From Nectonema munidae (lineage: Eukaryota; Nematomorpha; Nectonematoida; Nectonematidae), in contig JAUIRK010000883.1 in assembly GCA_030549495.1 (NCBI GenBank), positions 553,501 to 617,500 of the forward strand: 64,000 nt of DNA, in the 5' to 3' direction. Position numbers and translations under genes: made by a program. The notes under the pieces were generated by a model. It saw nothing but the letters and a program-made list of their open reading frames with translations, made no database searches and was not told the DNA's origin. Positions 37,203 through 50,087 of the stretch are shown here, piece by piece; position 1 is the stretch's first letter; each line of letters starts with the position of its first letter.

Positions 37203-38954
37203 AAAAAAGAATAATCCTAAACATTTCAATGGTTGTTCTAATTTTTGCCAAACCTATACATTACACTTAAATTTTTGTGTTTAATATTTTGGTTGAAAAT
37301 GAAAAATCCCTTATTTTGATTTGTGAAGGGTTTCTTTTGATAAATTGAATATATTTTAAGGAGGATCAAAAACTAGAACTTCGCATCTAAAACAAATCCA
37401 ACTTTGGCTAATTGTGTGAATAGCGCAACTAGAGAATATCTTTTATTTTAATTGTAAAGTTGTCTATCATACACTGTTGATTGCATATTGAATACTCTAT
37501 CTGAGTCCAATTTCTTAAAAATGAAAGTGTTCTATACAGGCCCTTAACCAGGATGGGGGAGTTGACCCCCTAGATATTTCAGATTAATAATAATTCTAGC
37601 AAAATTTCCAAAATATTTACCCACAATTGGAATTATTTTTAACTTAAGGATATAGAGGTTTAATCACTCTGATTATAATCTATTTTAGAATGTTGCCGTT
37701 CCTACGAAATTTTCTGGGGACGTTCTTGATTGTGTCTTTATTTTGAACGAATATTCATTTTTAAATGTTTCACTGTTCGGTTATATAGAAAAATTGTTTA
37801 TGTTATATTTTTTAAAACATGTTGATTTTAATAGTGAATAAATATAATCTAAATTAACTTTGGAGTTGTGTTATGTTCCTTGGGAGTTTTCTATTTGTTC
37901 TTCAAATGTTAAAAAATTAATAAAATTTTATATTAGAAGCTAAATTTGAAACCATTTTTCTCCTTCGGCATACAGACGAATGTCACTTTTTTGTGTTGTT
38001 TGCTCTAAAATTTGATTTTTGATAACAACTAACACGGCGGGTAACCCAAAATGGCAAGTTTCTTCCAATTTAGGGGAAGTTGAGGGGGCCTGAATATTTT
38101 GATTTAAAATTGGGCAATTTAATGCTTTTAAAAATAAGTAATGAATAAATAAAACAATTATTATTTATAGAAAAAAAACTTATCTCATTTTGAAAAAACT
38201 ACATGCTCTCTCAAAAAAGTTGAATTCTTCTTGTTTTGTTAGAAAATGTCTTGACCAATTCATCAGTATCAATATTTTTTGTATATGAATCTAAATATGA
38301 TAGCAGAATCAAGTTTTTTTCTCTCGTGCATCATAGAAGTTAAATTAAAAAAAAAGTATATCATGAGTATTTGAGTATTTTAAAGTAACTGTGCACAAGT
38401 GTTAATAGGAATTAAAATTTTAAGGACCTTGAACAGGAGATTCAAAACAAATATGAACTGTTTTCACCTCAAAATATTGTGGATGCACTAACATTAAATA
38501 GATTAGACTTCCATTGAAGTCATCTCAAATTTTTACACTTGTGATATTTCGTCTTATGAAAACTCAAATATCTCATTATTTGAAGTTACTATTATTTTTA
38601 GATGCAATTTTCATAGGTTTGAACAACCTTCTTTTTGTTTAATAAAATATGCTATGTTATGAACTGTTTTTTCTGTATTTGCATTGAGAGACTTTGAGCT
38701 TCGATAGTGAGTTCGTCATTATTATCGGATAAAGAACATTCTTCAAAAAGATATAAAAAGATTTCCAGAGTTTACAATCTTCATCTTTAAAGAACTTGAT
38801 TCACAAATATAGGTGGAACCAAAGCATGAGTATAAACTCGGATAGGTTTCTTTTAATGTGGAAATTTTTTATCATCAACTAGACTCGAATAATTTTAATT
38901 GCAAATCATTTTGCAGAGTAATTATTTCCATTCCCAACTGAGCTTTGTCTCATT

Positions 38955-39084
38955 TTTACCCTTTCGTGATCAGAAAAATCAGACGATATTTTTAAAAATC
39001 AGAAGATGCATACTATTTGAAAAATCAGACGAAGGTAAAATTGTTTATGTATCATATATGATACACTGGTCTCGAAAGGGTTAA
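38955..39084. mobile_element. TTAA-MITE, palindrome type TGTATCATATATGATACA
   Basis: Left TTTACCCTTTCGTGATCAG, right GGTCTCGAAAGGGTTAA. Boxes CAGACGATATTT, CAGAAGATGC and CAGACGAAGGTA face the same way. The palindrome TGTATCATATATGATACA lies near the right end. 130 bp; sister to the copy at 58093 in the other orientation. It lies in boule intron 6. Confidence 0.85.
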
Positions 39085-39363
39085 GTGATGTCGTCCGCTT
39101 TGAGATGCGGTATCTTGGACATCAAACTCATATATGGGTTTGTAATAAACGAGAATGGGCTAATGATATTAGTGAAATTGAAAAAACAATAATCAGCATT
39201 TTTGCATTTGACTCAAGCGTGCTATAAAAAGTCTCTACTGGTTGGGCATAGCTGGTAGGATATGTTGGAATTTTGAGATACCAATACTTCTTTTTAAAAA
39301 AAAAAAAAAAAAAAATTAGGTGGGAAAAAAATTTTTTTTTTTTTAAAAAAAAAAACTTATGTT

Positions 39364-39513
39364 GGGAGCATTGGGACTTAATGGGTTAATTTGTATGTAA
39401 AGTAAACTATTTATCGATCACAGACAAATCGTCTGCATTTATTAATGCTTTTTAATACATATCTTCTGCTTTACATTCGTAATCGTCTGATTATTGTGGT
39501 CGTTAACGCATTC
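39364..39513. mobile_element. Two abutting TTAA-MITE remnants
   Basis: 39364-39387 is a bare right end (GAGCATTGGGACTTAATGGG before TTAA) like the copy at 59170. 39395-39513 is a decayed copy with CGATCACAG, ATCGTCTGC, ATCTTCTGC and AATCGTCTGA boxes, ending GTGGTCGTTAACGCATTCAA. Homopolymer A/T runs at 39296-39355 adjoin. Confidence 0.6.
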
Positions 39514-40155
39514 AACAATGTATTCGTAAAAATTTAAATAAAGTAGATTTTCTCTTGTTTCTTTATCAAACGAACACTATGGAGCGAGCGAATTAAAAAG
39601 AAGTCACTCTCTCGTTAAAATTCCAAAAATTTACTGTTTGTTATTTGATAAAGCAGATTATTAGCTTTACACAAATTTATTCAACTAAATTTTTAGCACT
39701 CAATAAATTGTTTACTCTATTCCTCTTTATATATATACAACCCCTCCCCTTTATGTAATAATAATTTGAGCTTTGCGCCTATTTACTTTTCATTATCATG
39801 GCGCTTACGCTTTCATCATGACAAAATTTCATGTTTGAAGTCATTTTAGAGTCATTGATCCAAAATTTTGACAGTTGTTAAAAAAATCTGCCTTTCCAAA
39901 TTTCATCCATGTTTGGGCGTGGTGTGTTCTGTTGTTAGCAACTTCAATTTCAAACAGACCAAGTATAAAACAATATTGTACAAACATTGGTAAAAAGAAG
40001 AAGAAATTGTGTTTTCCATTCTGATAATGCACCTAGTTTTATTTGACACGTTTAAGATTTATTAATGTTAAGCCAATTGCTTAATCCCTTATAATATTAA
40101 ACTTTTTCGCGTTCTTCATTTTAAGAGTGTATTTGATTAGTGCGTCTCCTTTTAG

Positions 40156-40320
40156 GAAATAATTGTAGCGCGAGTCGCAATAATCAGTTCGCTTTCTTCA
40201 ACTCTTCTCTTTCTCAGCAACAGCAACAATTTTATAAGTACTCGTACCTTCCAACTGCCGGAACCGCCTTCTATCTATCTCCTGCTGGATCTTTGCACTC
40301 TTATGGCATGCAATCTCAAA
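40156..40320 (+). CDS. boule: boule-like protein, exon 7 (Gln/Tyr-rich)
   Basis: The acceptor CTCCTTTTAG joins G from exon 6 to GA (Gly), then NNCSASRNNQFAFFNSSLSQ, a run of five Gln, FYKYSYLPTAGTAFYLSPAG and SLHSYGMQSQ. The donor CAAA|GTAAGC is in phase 1. 165 bp. Tyr/Gln-rich tails of this kind are usual in Boule proteins. Its frame, phases and composition fit the gene. Confidence 0.82.
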
Positions 40321-42215
40321 GTAAGCATCATCATCATTTACAAATATCATTCCTTATGTGAAGACGGTGGACATTACGTGAACGAACATTTGGCCGAATG
40401 GACAGTTCACCGAAAATGTAGATACAATTTAACGATTTTTGTAGACGTTGCTTGACTTCCAGTAAGTTTGCACGTTTATGTTCTATGCAAATCTGCACCA
40501 TACTTTTTCTTTTCCTTCATTATTCTTACCTTCTATACCCAATTATGTGATGCATACTTTTATCTACTAGAAGTTACATGATAAATCATTCATTTGGGCA
40601 AATCTCCATCGGCTAACTCTTATGGGTACCCAACATTATGTATCTCTTTCCCCCACTTTTGTTTATCAGTATCTCACTCTAAAGTTAAGAGGTGGGCTTT
40701 ACGGAAAATTTTAGGTAACATTGCACCCGTGTTTCGCCTAGGCTTTTTCTGCAGTCCAACACACAAAATTCCTCCTTTTGATAAGAACGACTGCCCAAAA
40801 GTACTGAATGTAAGACTATTCCTGATTTTGAGTACCTGAGAATTTTTAAATATCATGGTGTTAACTAGAACTTATTTGTAGCTGGCAGACGCCACCTTCC
40901 CAATTGAGTCTAGCAGTGCACTTTTCCAATTTAGTTTTCAAAAGATTTTTGAATATGAAAAAAAAGAATATAAACTAATTTATTGGTGTTGCTTTAAAAA
41001 TTAATTTATGTGAAAGACTAAGTTTTAACATTAAAAACATAATTCATTCGCCAATACGGATCAGATGCCCGAATTATATATTTATTGTTAAAACACTGGT
41101 TACGTACAACACGAACCCGTTTTGTTATAAAAAATGTTTATTCATACAAGAAAGTTTTTGTAGTTTGTGGCATTTGTGTGACAAATTACATATTAGTCAC
41201 ATTTTTTAAATTATAGCTTTTTAATTTTTTTTTATAAAAATAAAATCTATGTGAAGAATAGGAACGAACATGTCTTTATAGTGTTAATATGTAATTTAAC
41301 TTTCATTTGAGTTGCATACAAATAGTACCAATTTTTGCGTACTAGAAACATTCAAAAAATGCGTAAAATATAACACATGATATAGCACTTTAAGTAGTTT
41401 TCCGACTCAACTGTCTTATTTGACCTCATCATTTAAAAGTAAGTATAGTTTTCTTTTTTTATTTCGACCTCTTTAATGAGATGGCCAATTAAATCAAAAA
41501 CATTTATGTTCCACATTGGAGGAGTCAAAAATTTTCCTATAGTATAAAAAGAAGTTAGGGTTTGTGAAGACACTTCAATATATAAAACGCATTTCAAAAC
41601 TAGTAAAAATGTGCTCTTCGCTTGGATAACTTCTAAAGTTCTAAAACTGTTACAAAATACTTATTATATTTACAAAAAATAGACTATTAAAAGGTTGACT
41701 TTGAACTTCTTTTTTTGTGCTTAAAGTCCGATTCCTAAATTATATTCGATTCTGACTCTGACTACCCAGCTGTGCTTCCTTTTCCCAAACTTTATATTAT
41801 GAGAGAATTAATTGATTTTAGAAACTTTGTATTCCACTTAAATTTTGAACAGTTTGCGCAAGCTCCCTTAATCTTTGCCTTTATATTAGAGTCTCCCTTT
41901 AAAGATAATAATAAATGTTCAATTTTTTAGTGCTGCAAATATTCTACATCCAAATGAATGGAATACATGTTTAATTCATACTTCTATTGATTTGTCATTA
42001 ACAACCTACGTTCAAAGCATGTAAGTTGACATCAAAGCATACACGAATTACTTCGAGTTAAACAGCGAAAGAATTTAACATGTGTGTCACTTCGAATTAA
42101 TCGGAATTTCGACTTAACCGAATTTGAGTTATCGAGAGTTACTGGATATGAACAATTTGCACTTTTATTACATATGTGAAGAAAGTGTTGCTGTGAGACC
42201 TGATGAATAAAAGTA

Positions 42216-42414
42216 GTAAGGCTTTTAATCCAACAAGTTGAAAACTTTATTAATTTTCGAACACTCCGGTCTTCTTCATATAAATAAACAAAGAGAAAAG
42301 AGAGATTGGAAATTTTTTTCGTCTTCATTTAATGATTTATTTATTTATCTGAAGAAGACCAAAATGGTCTAAAAAAATTTAAAAGTTTACAACTTGTTTG
42401 AATAAAAGTTTTAC
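42216..42414. repeat. Foldback element with long arms, boule intron 7
   Basis: About 70 bp at the left (…CAACAAGTTGAAAACTTTAT… CGGTCTTCTTCATATAAATA) is the inverted, diverged copy of the right side (TATTTATCTGAAGAAGACC… AAAGTTTACAACTTGTTTGA), with about 55 bp between. The outer ends are GTAAGGCTTTTAATCC and GAATAAAAGTTTTAC. No target duplication is clear. Non-coding foldback MITE. Confidence 0.7.
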
Positions 42415-42474
42415 TTATTTTTCTATTTTATTGCATATGTTTTGATCTATGTCAATTTTACTTACTGTGTTTAG

Positions 42475-42656
42475 ATTCTAATGCAGTTTCTGGCTTGTCC
42501 TCGTCTGTTCCGCCACAACCCGCACCCCACTATCCAATCCCATCTCCCTCCTACTACTATGTTCCCTACCGCGCACAGCAGCCACCTCTCCAGCAACCCC
42601 CAACACATCCATCTACTTTCATCAACAGCAATCTTACTAGTCAAAGCTCTCTCTAA
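42475..42656 (+). CDS. boule: boule-like protein, last coding exon and stop
   Basis: The acceptor TGTGTTTAG joins A from exon 7 to AT (Asn), then SNAVSGLSSSVPPQPAPHYP, IPSPSYYYVPYRAQQPPLQQ and a Ser/Thr-rich end, stopping at TAA 42654-42656. PSPSYYYVPY and the Gln/Pro run match the Tyr/Pro/Gln-rich tails of the family. Total predicted product is about 749 residues, against roughly 230-300 in fly and human Boule. The surrounding sequence turns AT-rich right after the stop, as expected for a 3' UTR. Confidence 0.82.
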
Positions 42657-43582
42657 ATCTCTTTTCGCCTTTTACTTCGTTGTTCATATCATTTAATAGT
42701 ATATATATATATATATATACACCACATTCATTGCCTTATATGTATTTATAATTATAGATATTTTTACTAATCCAGTAAAACTCCTTCTTGCACTTGGCAA
42801 AGTTGGCTTCTTCGAAATTAAAATAACCTTACTCGTGCGTATATCGCTTATACTTTCCTCAACCACATAGGAGACTAAATTATCTACAATTTATTTTAAG
42901 CACACGTTGTTATATATTTCCATTTATACCTCTATATATAATACATATATCAATTGCGTATTCATCTCTTTGTACAATTTTGATTCCTGTGTGTGTATGT
43001 ATGTTCACATATCGCGGTGGAATTTTGTCAGTCGCAATGGTATTAAGACATCGTGATTAAGACTTTTTATTACATGACTACATACATCACCATCGTTATT
43101 ATAGTATTTTATCCCTTGTTTGTTATACGGCAAAAAGTGTTCCTACACGTCATGTATCACCTCGTTAAGTTTTTGTAGCCTCTTCTTATGCTATTAGTAA
43201 CCTTTTTTACTTAGTGAGTGTTGATTCTGACTATTGCAAGTAATTTTGTTAATAATTTGTATTATAGCATCTTTATACCATTTCCAAATCTATTGCCTTA
43301 TTTTCTTTTTCCTCTAATATTCTCCAAGTATCTGTATTCATTCGAGATTCAAGTTTTGATATTTTCTAAACATTTTTAGAGAATGTGGAAAAGAGCGCTT
43401 AATTTGTTTTGTTACACTTTTAATAGCTACAACATGAAATGGAATTTTTCCTATGACCCAAATATTCCTTCTAAAGTATGGTCAACATATGTTATCCTTT
43501 TTTTAAAATGAAGATGATGCTGATAACGATGAAAATCTTTTTGTTTTTGTTACTTCATGTTAATAATAATATTAATAATAAT

Positions 43583-43588
43583 AATAAA
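43583..43588 (+). promoter_or_regulatory. Possible polyadenylation signal of boule
   Basis: AATAAA about 930 bp after the stop codon, followed by a GTGAGTGAGTGAG and TTGTTGTAG-rich stretch about 65-90 bp on. Other AATAAA-like sites occur in this AT-rich region, so the choice is tentative. 42657-44480 otherwise shows no coding features, only a (TA)n run at 42701. Confidence 0.3.
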
Positions 43589-44484
43589 AGTGAAAGTCAA
43601 ATATATTTTTAAATTGCGTCCATTTTTATTTATTTATTATTTTAATGTAGTGAGTGAGTGAGACATGTTGTTGTAGTTAAACTGCATTTATTATTTGCAA
43701 ACATTTACCTTATCTCCCTATATAATATACACACATATATGTATAATCCAACCCTTCTTCTCAAAACATATTAGAGATATATATATATATATCGGATGCA
43801 TCAAATTCACTAATTTGATTTGTTATTATTTTTTTATATACTCCACTAGCCTAATAAATATATATAAAAAGCCCTTTATTCCATTTTCTTTTTAAACATG
43901 CACACATCCTATTATAGTCAATCATAGCATGTCGTCCCTCTTCAAAAAACCATTTTGATGGAATCTAACTATGAAGTTTATGCCAGTATGGCCTTTTTAT
44001 TGAGTATAAACCTCATATCTATCTACTTCTCCTTATGTAAAGATTTTTCTATTCCCTATAATGTATATGCGATCAAGTATTCTATTAATTTCATCATTAA
44101 TATATTTAATACACATACATCTCTGCAAATATTCTAAATTTGTTTACATGTTATGTGTGCATATATAAGATATATTATGTATTCATTCATAGCAATATTG
44201 TAAATATGCGTATATATTCCTATAAATACAAAAAGATTGTATGTTTGTTATATAAAGGATGACTGGATTCGATTTGTTATTATGAATCTTTTTTAAATAA
44301 ATTATAATGTACAGTTGAAAGTACTCATTTTTTCAAAAACTTAGACTTATTTTTCTAGTTTATCATGTTTAATTCATCGCTTATCAATAATTATATTCTT
44401 TATGGTTAGGGTTCAACCCAGGGGTGAAAATGACCCTCGCTTTCCCCCCTCCCCCAATAATTTTCTATAAGTAAGAGTTACTTT

Positions 44485-45485
44485 AAAGTTTGTTTATCAT
44501 CATCCATTTTGCCTTCGAGGCCAGGTTATTATTCCCAAAGAGTCGGGGCAACCAGTTTCCTGCAACAACTACACCATTTCATTCTTTCTTTAGCATCACT
44601 TCGCACAAGCTTTCTTTTTTCCATATCGTGGTGAATCACTTCATTCCATGCTTTCCTTGGTATTCATCTTTCCATTAATCAATGCATCTTTTATCTTCTT
44701 TACAACGTTCCCTTCAGACATCCTTTCGACATGACAAAACCAACGTAATCTAGTCTCTTCTAAATGCACTTCTATATCCTCAATCCAATTTTCTTTCTCA
44801 ACACATCGTTGGCAATCCTATCTTTCAGCGTCTTTCCGCACATCATTCTCATCTCAGTTGTTTGTAGCCTTCTCGTGTCAGCCTTCTTCATCACCCAGCA
44901 TTTAGAACCCTAACAAATCGTACTTCTAACGCAAACTTTATACAGTCTTGCTTTAAGTTTGTCAGATAAAAAATTCCCACACAGTAAGCCGGATAATTCC
45001 TTGAACTTTTTCCAACCTAGACGTATTCGCCTCTTACGCTACTAGAAACATCACTGCTGCAATTGATTATATCGCTCAAATAACAAAAATCATCAACAAC
45101 ATCGAACGTATCATCTCCTAATTTGACTTTTTCAACAAGAGTACCTACGCTGTCTCCATTTTTGCACTTTCTACAAACAAAGCCACTTACTGCAGAAAGA
45201 GAGCCCTTTATAGAGGAACATCTTTTGTGAACCCACTTATTAGAAGTCATACATAAAATGGCGTTTCTCATTACCCTTAATCCACATAATGAACAGGGGT
45301 CGACACTACTCACTTCCCTGACACAATTAGTTTTATTACTCACGATCATTACTTTGGTCTTTGCTACATTTATTTTTTATCCCTTGCTTTTAAGTTCTCT
45401 TTTCCATTCGGTATACTTAACATTCAACTCATACAAACTATCACCTATAACTACCAATTCATCAGCATACAAAAACTTCTATTGA
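44485..45485 (-). pseudogene. RTE-like non-LTR retrotransposon 3' fragment
   Basis: The minus strand from 45485 reads ELVVIGDSLYELNVKYTEWK and IVSNKTN, the end of the reverse transcriptase after its YADD box (here Asp to Glu). Next comes a CxxC…H…CxxC cluster (DPCSLCGLRVMRN, CMTSNKWVHKRCS, FVCRKC), then VDDFCYLSDII. This order is typical of RTE/BovB-like or related LINE proteins found in many invertebrates. Downstream to about 44485 a decayed continuation (QTTEMRMMCGKTLKDRI-like) is visible, with stops. The 5' half, including the endonuclease, is absent. Confidence 0.75.
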
Positions 45486-45489
45486 TTTT

Positions 45490-47920
45490 ATTAGTGATGT
45501 AAAACGTCTTATCAAATGGGGTCTTTCAAAAATTTCTGAAAGTGAGATTAGACAAAAATTAGCATTTTTAACAAAAAAATGAGATAAATTGTTAATATCA
45601 AAAATATTAATACTAGAAAAAGATACATTCAAATTTCGACGAGTATTATAAACATGAAAAAAAAATTTTGGTAAGAATTTTTTTACGTAACATTGTTAGA
45701 CAAGACGCTCCCCAAAACAAATTACAAGAAATGTGAAACTATAAAAGCATTATAAAGTAATTTTTCACATTGAAAAGTTAAGGATTTTTATATTTTACGA
45801 AAAATTCCAAGAAGTTGAAAAACTTTTATGTGTAGAGAGGAAATGTGTTTTAACCATGACAAATTTTATCAGTAAAAGTAAGATCTAATTAAGTAAAACA
45901 AATTACTCTACAAGAAAACCATTGAGAGATATGTTAAAATTGCCTCCAATTGCTCTTTTAGAAAAAACCATATATACACATTTGCAAACAAGCATTGGTC
46001 GTACTAGTGACTGTTAAATCATCATCGACGTTTAATAACATAGCTGCATTACCATACAAAATTAGAGAAGCTTGTTTGTTTACGCTAGAGTAAATATTTA
46101 TAAATAACAGAAAAAGATGTGGCCAAAGAATGGATCCTTTAGGCACACATTTTCCTATACACTTTAAATCAGATTTATCATTAAAAAAACATAATATGTT
46201 CTTTTATGTAAGAAACTTTTGAGACAATTCAAAACTGGACTCCTAAAACCTATTCTTAAATACTAAACTTTTTACCATAAAAGTGAGTAGAAAGAACTAC
46301 ATAACGATAAAACAGCGTCTCTAGTTGATCTATTTTTTAAAAACAAAATTGATTCGGATTAATAATGTTATGCTTGTAAAGAAAAGCTATAATTTTAGTG
46401 GAAATAATTTTCTCGAATATTTTGGAAAAATTAGATAGGATAGATATTGGTCTAAAATTATCTAGTGAATCTGGAGATTTGCCATTTTTCAAAAAGGAAT
46501 AATTCGCGTTAATTTAAGATATTCCAAAAACTCTACCATTTGAACAGACAGATTGAATATGTAAGTTAAAACTAACCCAATACTAGAAAGTATATCAATT
46601 ATATGATGCATTGTCAGTTCATCATATCGATACGATTTTTATTTTATATAGATGCCAAAGCAGTTACAATATCATTGTAGTTTAGCTCATGCAGATAGAG
46701 TTAAAATAAATTCTGTCGAATGGACTTATCAGTAAATTTCAAAGAATAATTATTATCAATACAAGTTTTAGAAGAAATAGAAAATTTATTAGAAAAGTCA
46801 TTACTACTAAAGGGTGAGTTGCGAGAATTATTATTAAAGGTTTCAATATTTTGTTTAATTTATTCCATATATTACTTTTTTCACACGATGAAACTGATTG
46901 TAATAATAGATTGATTTAGCCTTTTTAACTTCATTTTTATACTGTTTCAAAATATTTTTATATCTAATAAAATTGGATATATTAGGAATACAAAGTTTAG
47001 CCCTGTAGAGTTTTACTTTCATTTTTCTGAGAGAGTTAAGAAATAAAGAAAACCACGGCTTATTATTGATCTTAATTTTCAACTTGATCAATGGAAAGTT
47101 ACGTGCAAATGACTACTTTAAAAGACCAATAAATATATTGTACGCAGATATTAAGATCAGAAACTTGAAAAATTGGTGCAAAATCCTAAATTAGCAACAA
47201 AAATAGAGCGCTGCTTTAGACTGAAATCTTTTTTCTATGAAAAAGAACATTTAGTTGGAGTTTTAAATAAATTATTTCTGAAGGTACAATAAGGGAAATT
47301 GTCTAAGATATCGGTAATAACATTATACGGGGAATAGGAGAAGTTAAAGTTTATAAAAATATTGTCAATCAACATCGATGAATATGAGGTAAGACGAGTG
47401 CGGAAAAAAGTCAAATTGTTGAAGGATATTAATAAAATTCAAATTATTAACATTTTTTTTTGAAATCAAATAAATTGATATTAAAATCGCCACAAACAAT
47501 GGAGAATTTTGAGAAAGAATGTTTTGGTAAATACTTCAGTCAAAAAGTTGTTGAAAATTAACACTTCGGAGTTAGGAGGTATGTTTATTGATAACAAATT
47601 AAGAAGTTTGTTTTCAACTTGAAACACAATAATAAACAATCAAAATAATTTTCAGAGCAAGATAAATTTTTTGTAGTGTTCAAATGGAAATGTTTATATA
47701 AAAAACACATATGCCGCCACCACGTTTTGTTCTTTCGTGGTAATAAAATGCCAAATTTCGCTCAATATAATAAGTACAAACTTGAAGTCCAAAGAGCTAA
47801 TAAAATTGAGGAAAGTATCAAAGTTAGCATTTAAACTTCGAATATTTAAATGTATTAGTTTCAAACTGTTGGAAGAAAGTTCAATTTTCATGATACAAAG
47901 TCTTCATGGTGGATATATCT
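45490..47920 (-). pseudogene. CR1/L2/jockey-like LINE, full set of parts, decayed
   Basis: Reading down the minus strand, parts occur in natural order. Near 47880 is the start of an apurinic endonuclease with LKLIHLNIRSLNANFDTFLN and LIILSEIW. At 47091-46855 is a linker (INNKPWFSLFLNSLRKMKVK). Near 46490-46400 is the reverse-transcriptase block NFRPISILSNFSKIFEKII. At 46146 is VPKGSILWPHLFLLFI, the PQGS box, followed by a damaged YADD region (LILYGNAAMLL). Near 45650 is a tail HVYNTRRNLNVSF, like the YNTR motif at the C-terminus of CR1/L2 proteins. There are many stops and frame changes. Clade call is inferred from the HLNIRSL and YNTR motifs. Confidence 0.75.
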
Positions 47921-48855
47921 GGTAGGTACAAAAATTCCTTATTAAAATCATCAAAAAACTTGTATCAACTAAATCATGCTAAAAAAAATTTAAGTTTTCA
48001 GAGGAGTCTATTAAATTAATCATTCATAGCTATATAAATTAAATAATGGAATGCTTATAGATGTGATTTGCCAAGCGATTTTATATCTATTCAAATTAAC
48101 TCTACTTAAATTAAGTACGTTATACAGTTCTGAGAACTACTTGTGCGTGTGTAGAGCACAGTACGGATTAGTTGTATATGAAGTTAAGATATTTTTGAAA
48201 TGCAAACTTCTCTTGGGGATAAACTTCTTGAGATCGAACTCAACCATTAAGGAAGAGAAGAAATGGAGCTAAGTTAAACAAAAAATATAAAAGAAGTGCA
48301 ATAATCGATTTTATCTGGAAAAGTTTGTCTGATGAAATATAAACAGAAAATTGATTTGTATGTAAGATAAACATCAGTAGTATTTGTTTTGAAGCAAATT
48401 AAATGTTCTTTTAATCAGTATAATTGTCATATGTTTTATACATTTATAAGATTCGAATATTTACATATAATACTTAGATAAATATAAAAACTCTATATTA
48501 TATAACAATCGCATATCCCTATTTGGATGTTGTTTGCTTACAACATCCAAATACACATGACAAAGCGTAATTTATATCTGTCCATCATTTATCCAATGTT
48601 TTTCAAACTTTTGAAACAAATAAATAAAGCTTATCAATCTTTTTATCTTATCAAATCAGCTGTGTATATATTTTAAATATAAAAATGAAACAGCAGATAT
48701 TGAAACCATTTAATCTGATGCTTAGTAAGAGAAAGGTCGACAGAGCAAGAATTTAAAATGTTATTTTGGCTTAAATTTACATAAAATTAGTAATTTTTAT
48801 TTTATATTTATGTTTCTTAAATGTCTAAATTTTTAATGGTGATATAGATATAATA

Positions 48856-48982
48856 ATGTCTATCAGACGAAATGTTTTTTTATACCAAAAGCAGTCAACC
48901 GAAGAAGGCTATACCTTAATACTCGAAAATAAAATTTCCAATGATTATATATTAATAAGAAGAAATCTATGCCTCAAGATCT
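48856..48982 (+). CDS. synaptojanin-like SAC-domain protein, first coding exon
   Basis: Synaptojanins are phosphoinositide phosphatases that strip clathrin coats during endocytosis; the N-terminal SAC domain removes phosphates from PI4P and related lipids. The exon starts MSIRRNVFLYQKQSTEEGYT, followed by LILENKISNDYILIRRNLCL and KI. It is comparable with the synaptojanin N-terminus (M-x-F-S-K-x-F-R-I-Y-x-K… L-I-V-E… L-M-F-E-S). It ends in phase 1 at ATCT|GTAATT. Joined to the exon at 59677, it gives a Phe across the junction and continues straight into the SAC homology with the right spacing. Alone the exon is weak; the phase and alignment fit across a 10.7-kb gap is the evidence. The rest of the SAC, 5-phosphatase and proline-rich parts lie beyond the window. 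Confidence 0.55.
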
Positions 48983-48989
48983 GTAATTT

Positions 48990-49656
48990 TTTTAAATTTA
49001 TTAAAATAATTTACTGTTTTTTAATAACCCATTTATGACCGAATAAAGCAGACTTTAGTGGTTTTTAATTCCATTGGAAGTAAGAGCTTGTCTGCGTTCC
49101 TTTTAGGAATATTTATCCTAAATCTATTAAGCTTTTTAAGGTAAAAACTACATTTTAACACTATGATTATATTATTTTTTGGTAGATTAATTTTCATAGA
49201 TTAACTTAGATCATTTTATTTTCCCTACTTCAATACTCTTATATGTTTTCCTTTTATTTATAAATTTTAATTTTATAAAAAAAAATTCAATAAAAAAAGT
49301 ATTTTATATTTTTACTATTATGATTTCCTTTTTTAATATATCCTACTAGTAGCTAGATTATTATTTATTAATGTGAAACTTCTACCCTACTAATTATTAT
49401 AGTGGTTTGAAAAAGCCGAGTGTAGGCGAAAATTCACCATTTTAAATCTTGTGCCCAATAAATTATATTACTTTTTGAAATTTATTTTAATTTTAATTTA
49501 TGGGTCAACTTCAGCATCAGATTTACATTTCTGTAGAAGTTTGAGGCTATTGATCCTATTCTGATTAGTAAAGATTTATTTATAGATATTTAGTAAAGGA
49601 TATGATAAAAAGGACATCATTTTTATATGCAATTCATTAGGGAGAATCCCTTAAAG
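48990..49656. other. Intron 1 start of the SAC-domain gene; partial TTAA-MITE end
   Basis: TAACCCATTTATGACCGAAT at about 49025, followed by a GCAGAC box, is the left end of a TTAA-MITE whose right end is lost. The rest is AT-rich with nothing recognised. Confidence 0.4.
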
Positions 49657-50087
49657 CAGTCTTTCTTAACCGGTGGGGAATGGTGATGTTGCTAAGTGGG
49701 GAATTCCATCTGTTTGTGTCGCCTAAAAAATTAATATTTTAAAATTAGCCCAGTCTTGCATATAAGTTGGCGTAAGCACATACAGCACTATCATCATTCA
49801 GATTGCTTCCTTATTCACAATCTACTTATTGAATGCTAACACATTGAGTGAGCCTTAGTTAGTTATTACTTTATTCATTCGCTTTCTCCCATCACTGACA
49901 TATTTCATCATTTTGCCTATCTACCAAGCATTTGTTTTGCTTTTAATCAAGTTTTTTCCTTTGCATTTAAATTTATCTAAGCATTCCTCTTTGTTTTACG
50001 ATTTGCCTCACTTTAACATTTTTTAAACTTATTATGCTCACCGCAAAAATTTTTGATAAAAATTTTTTTATTTTATGTATTTTTATT

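Noticed and set aside
37535-37580. CAGGCCCTTAACCAGGATGG, like the left end of the 5774 MITE family
   Set aside because: A matching right end could not be located, so no element was called.
40594-40839. 81-codon plus-strand frame in boule intron 7
   Set aside because: No fitting acceptor and donor phases with exons 7 and 8, and no boule-like composition.
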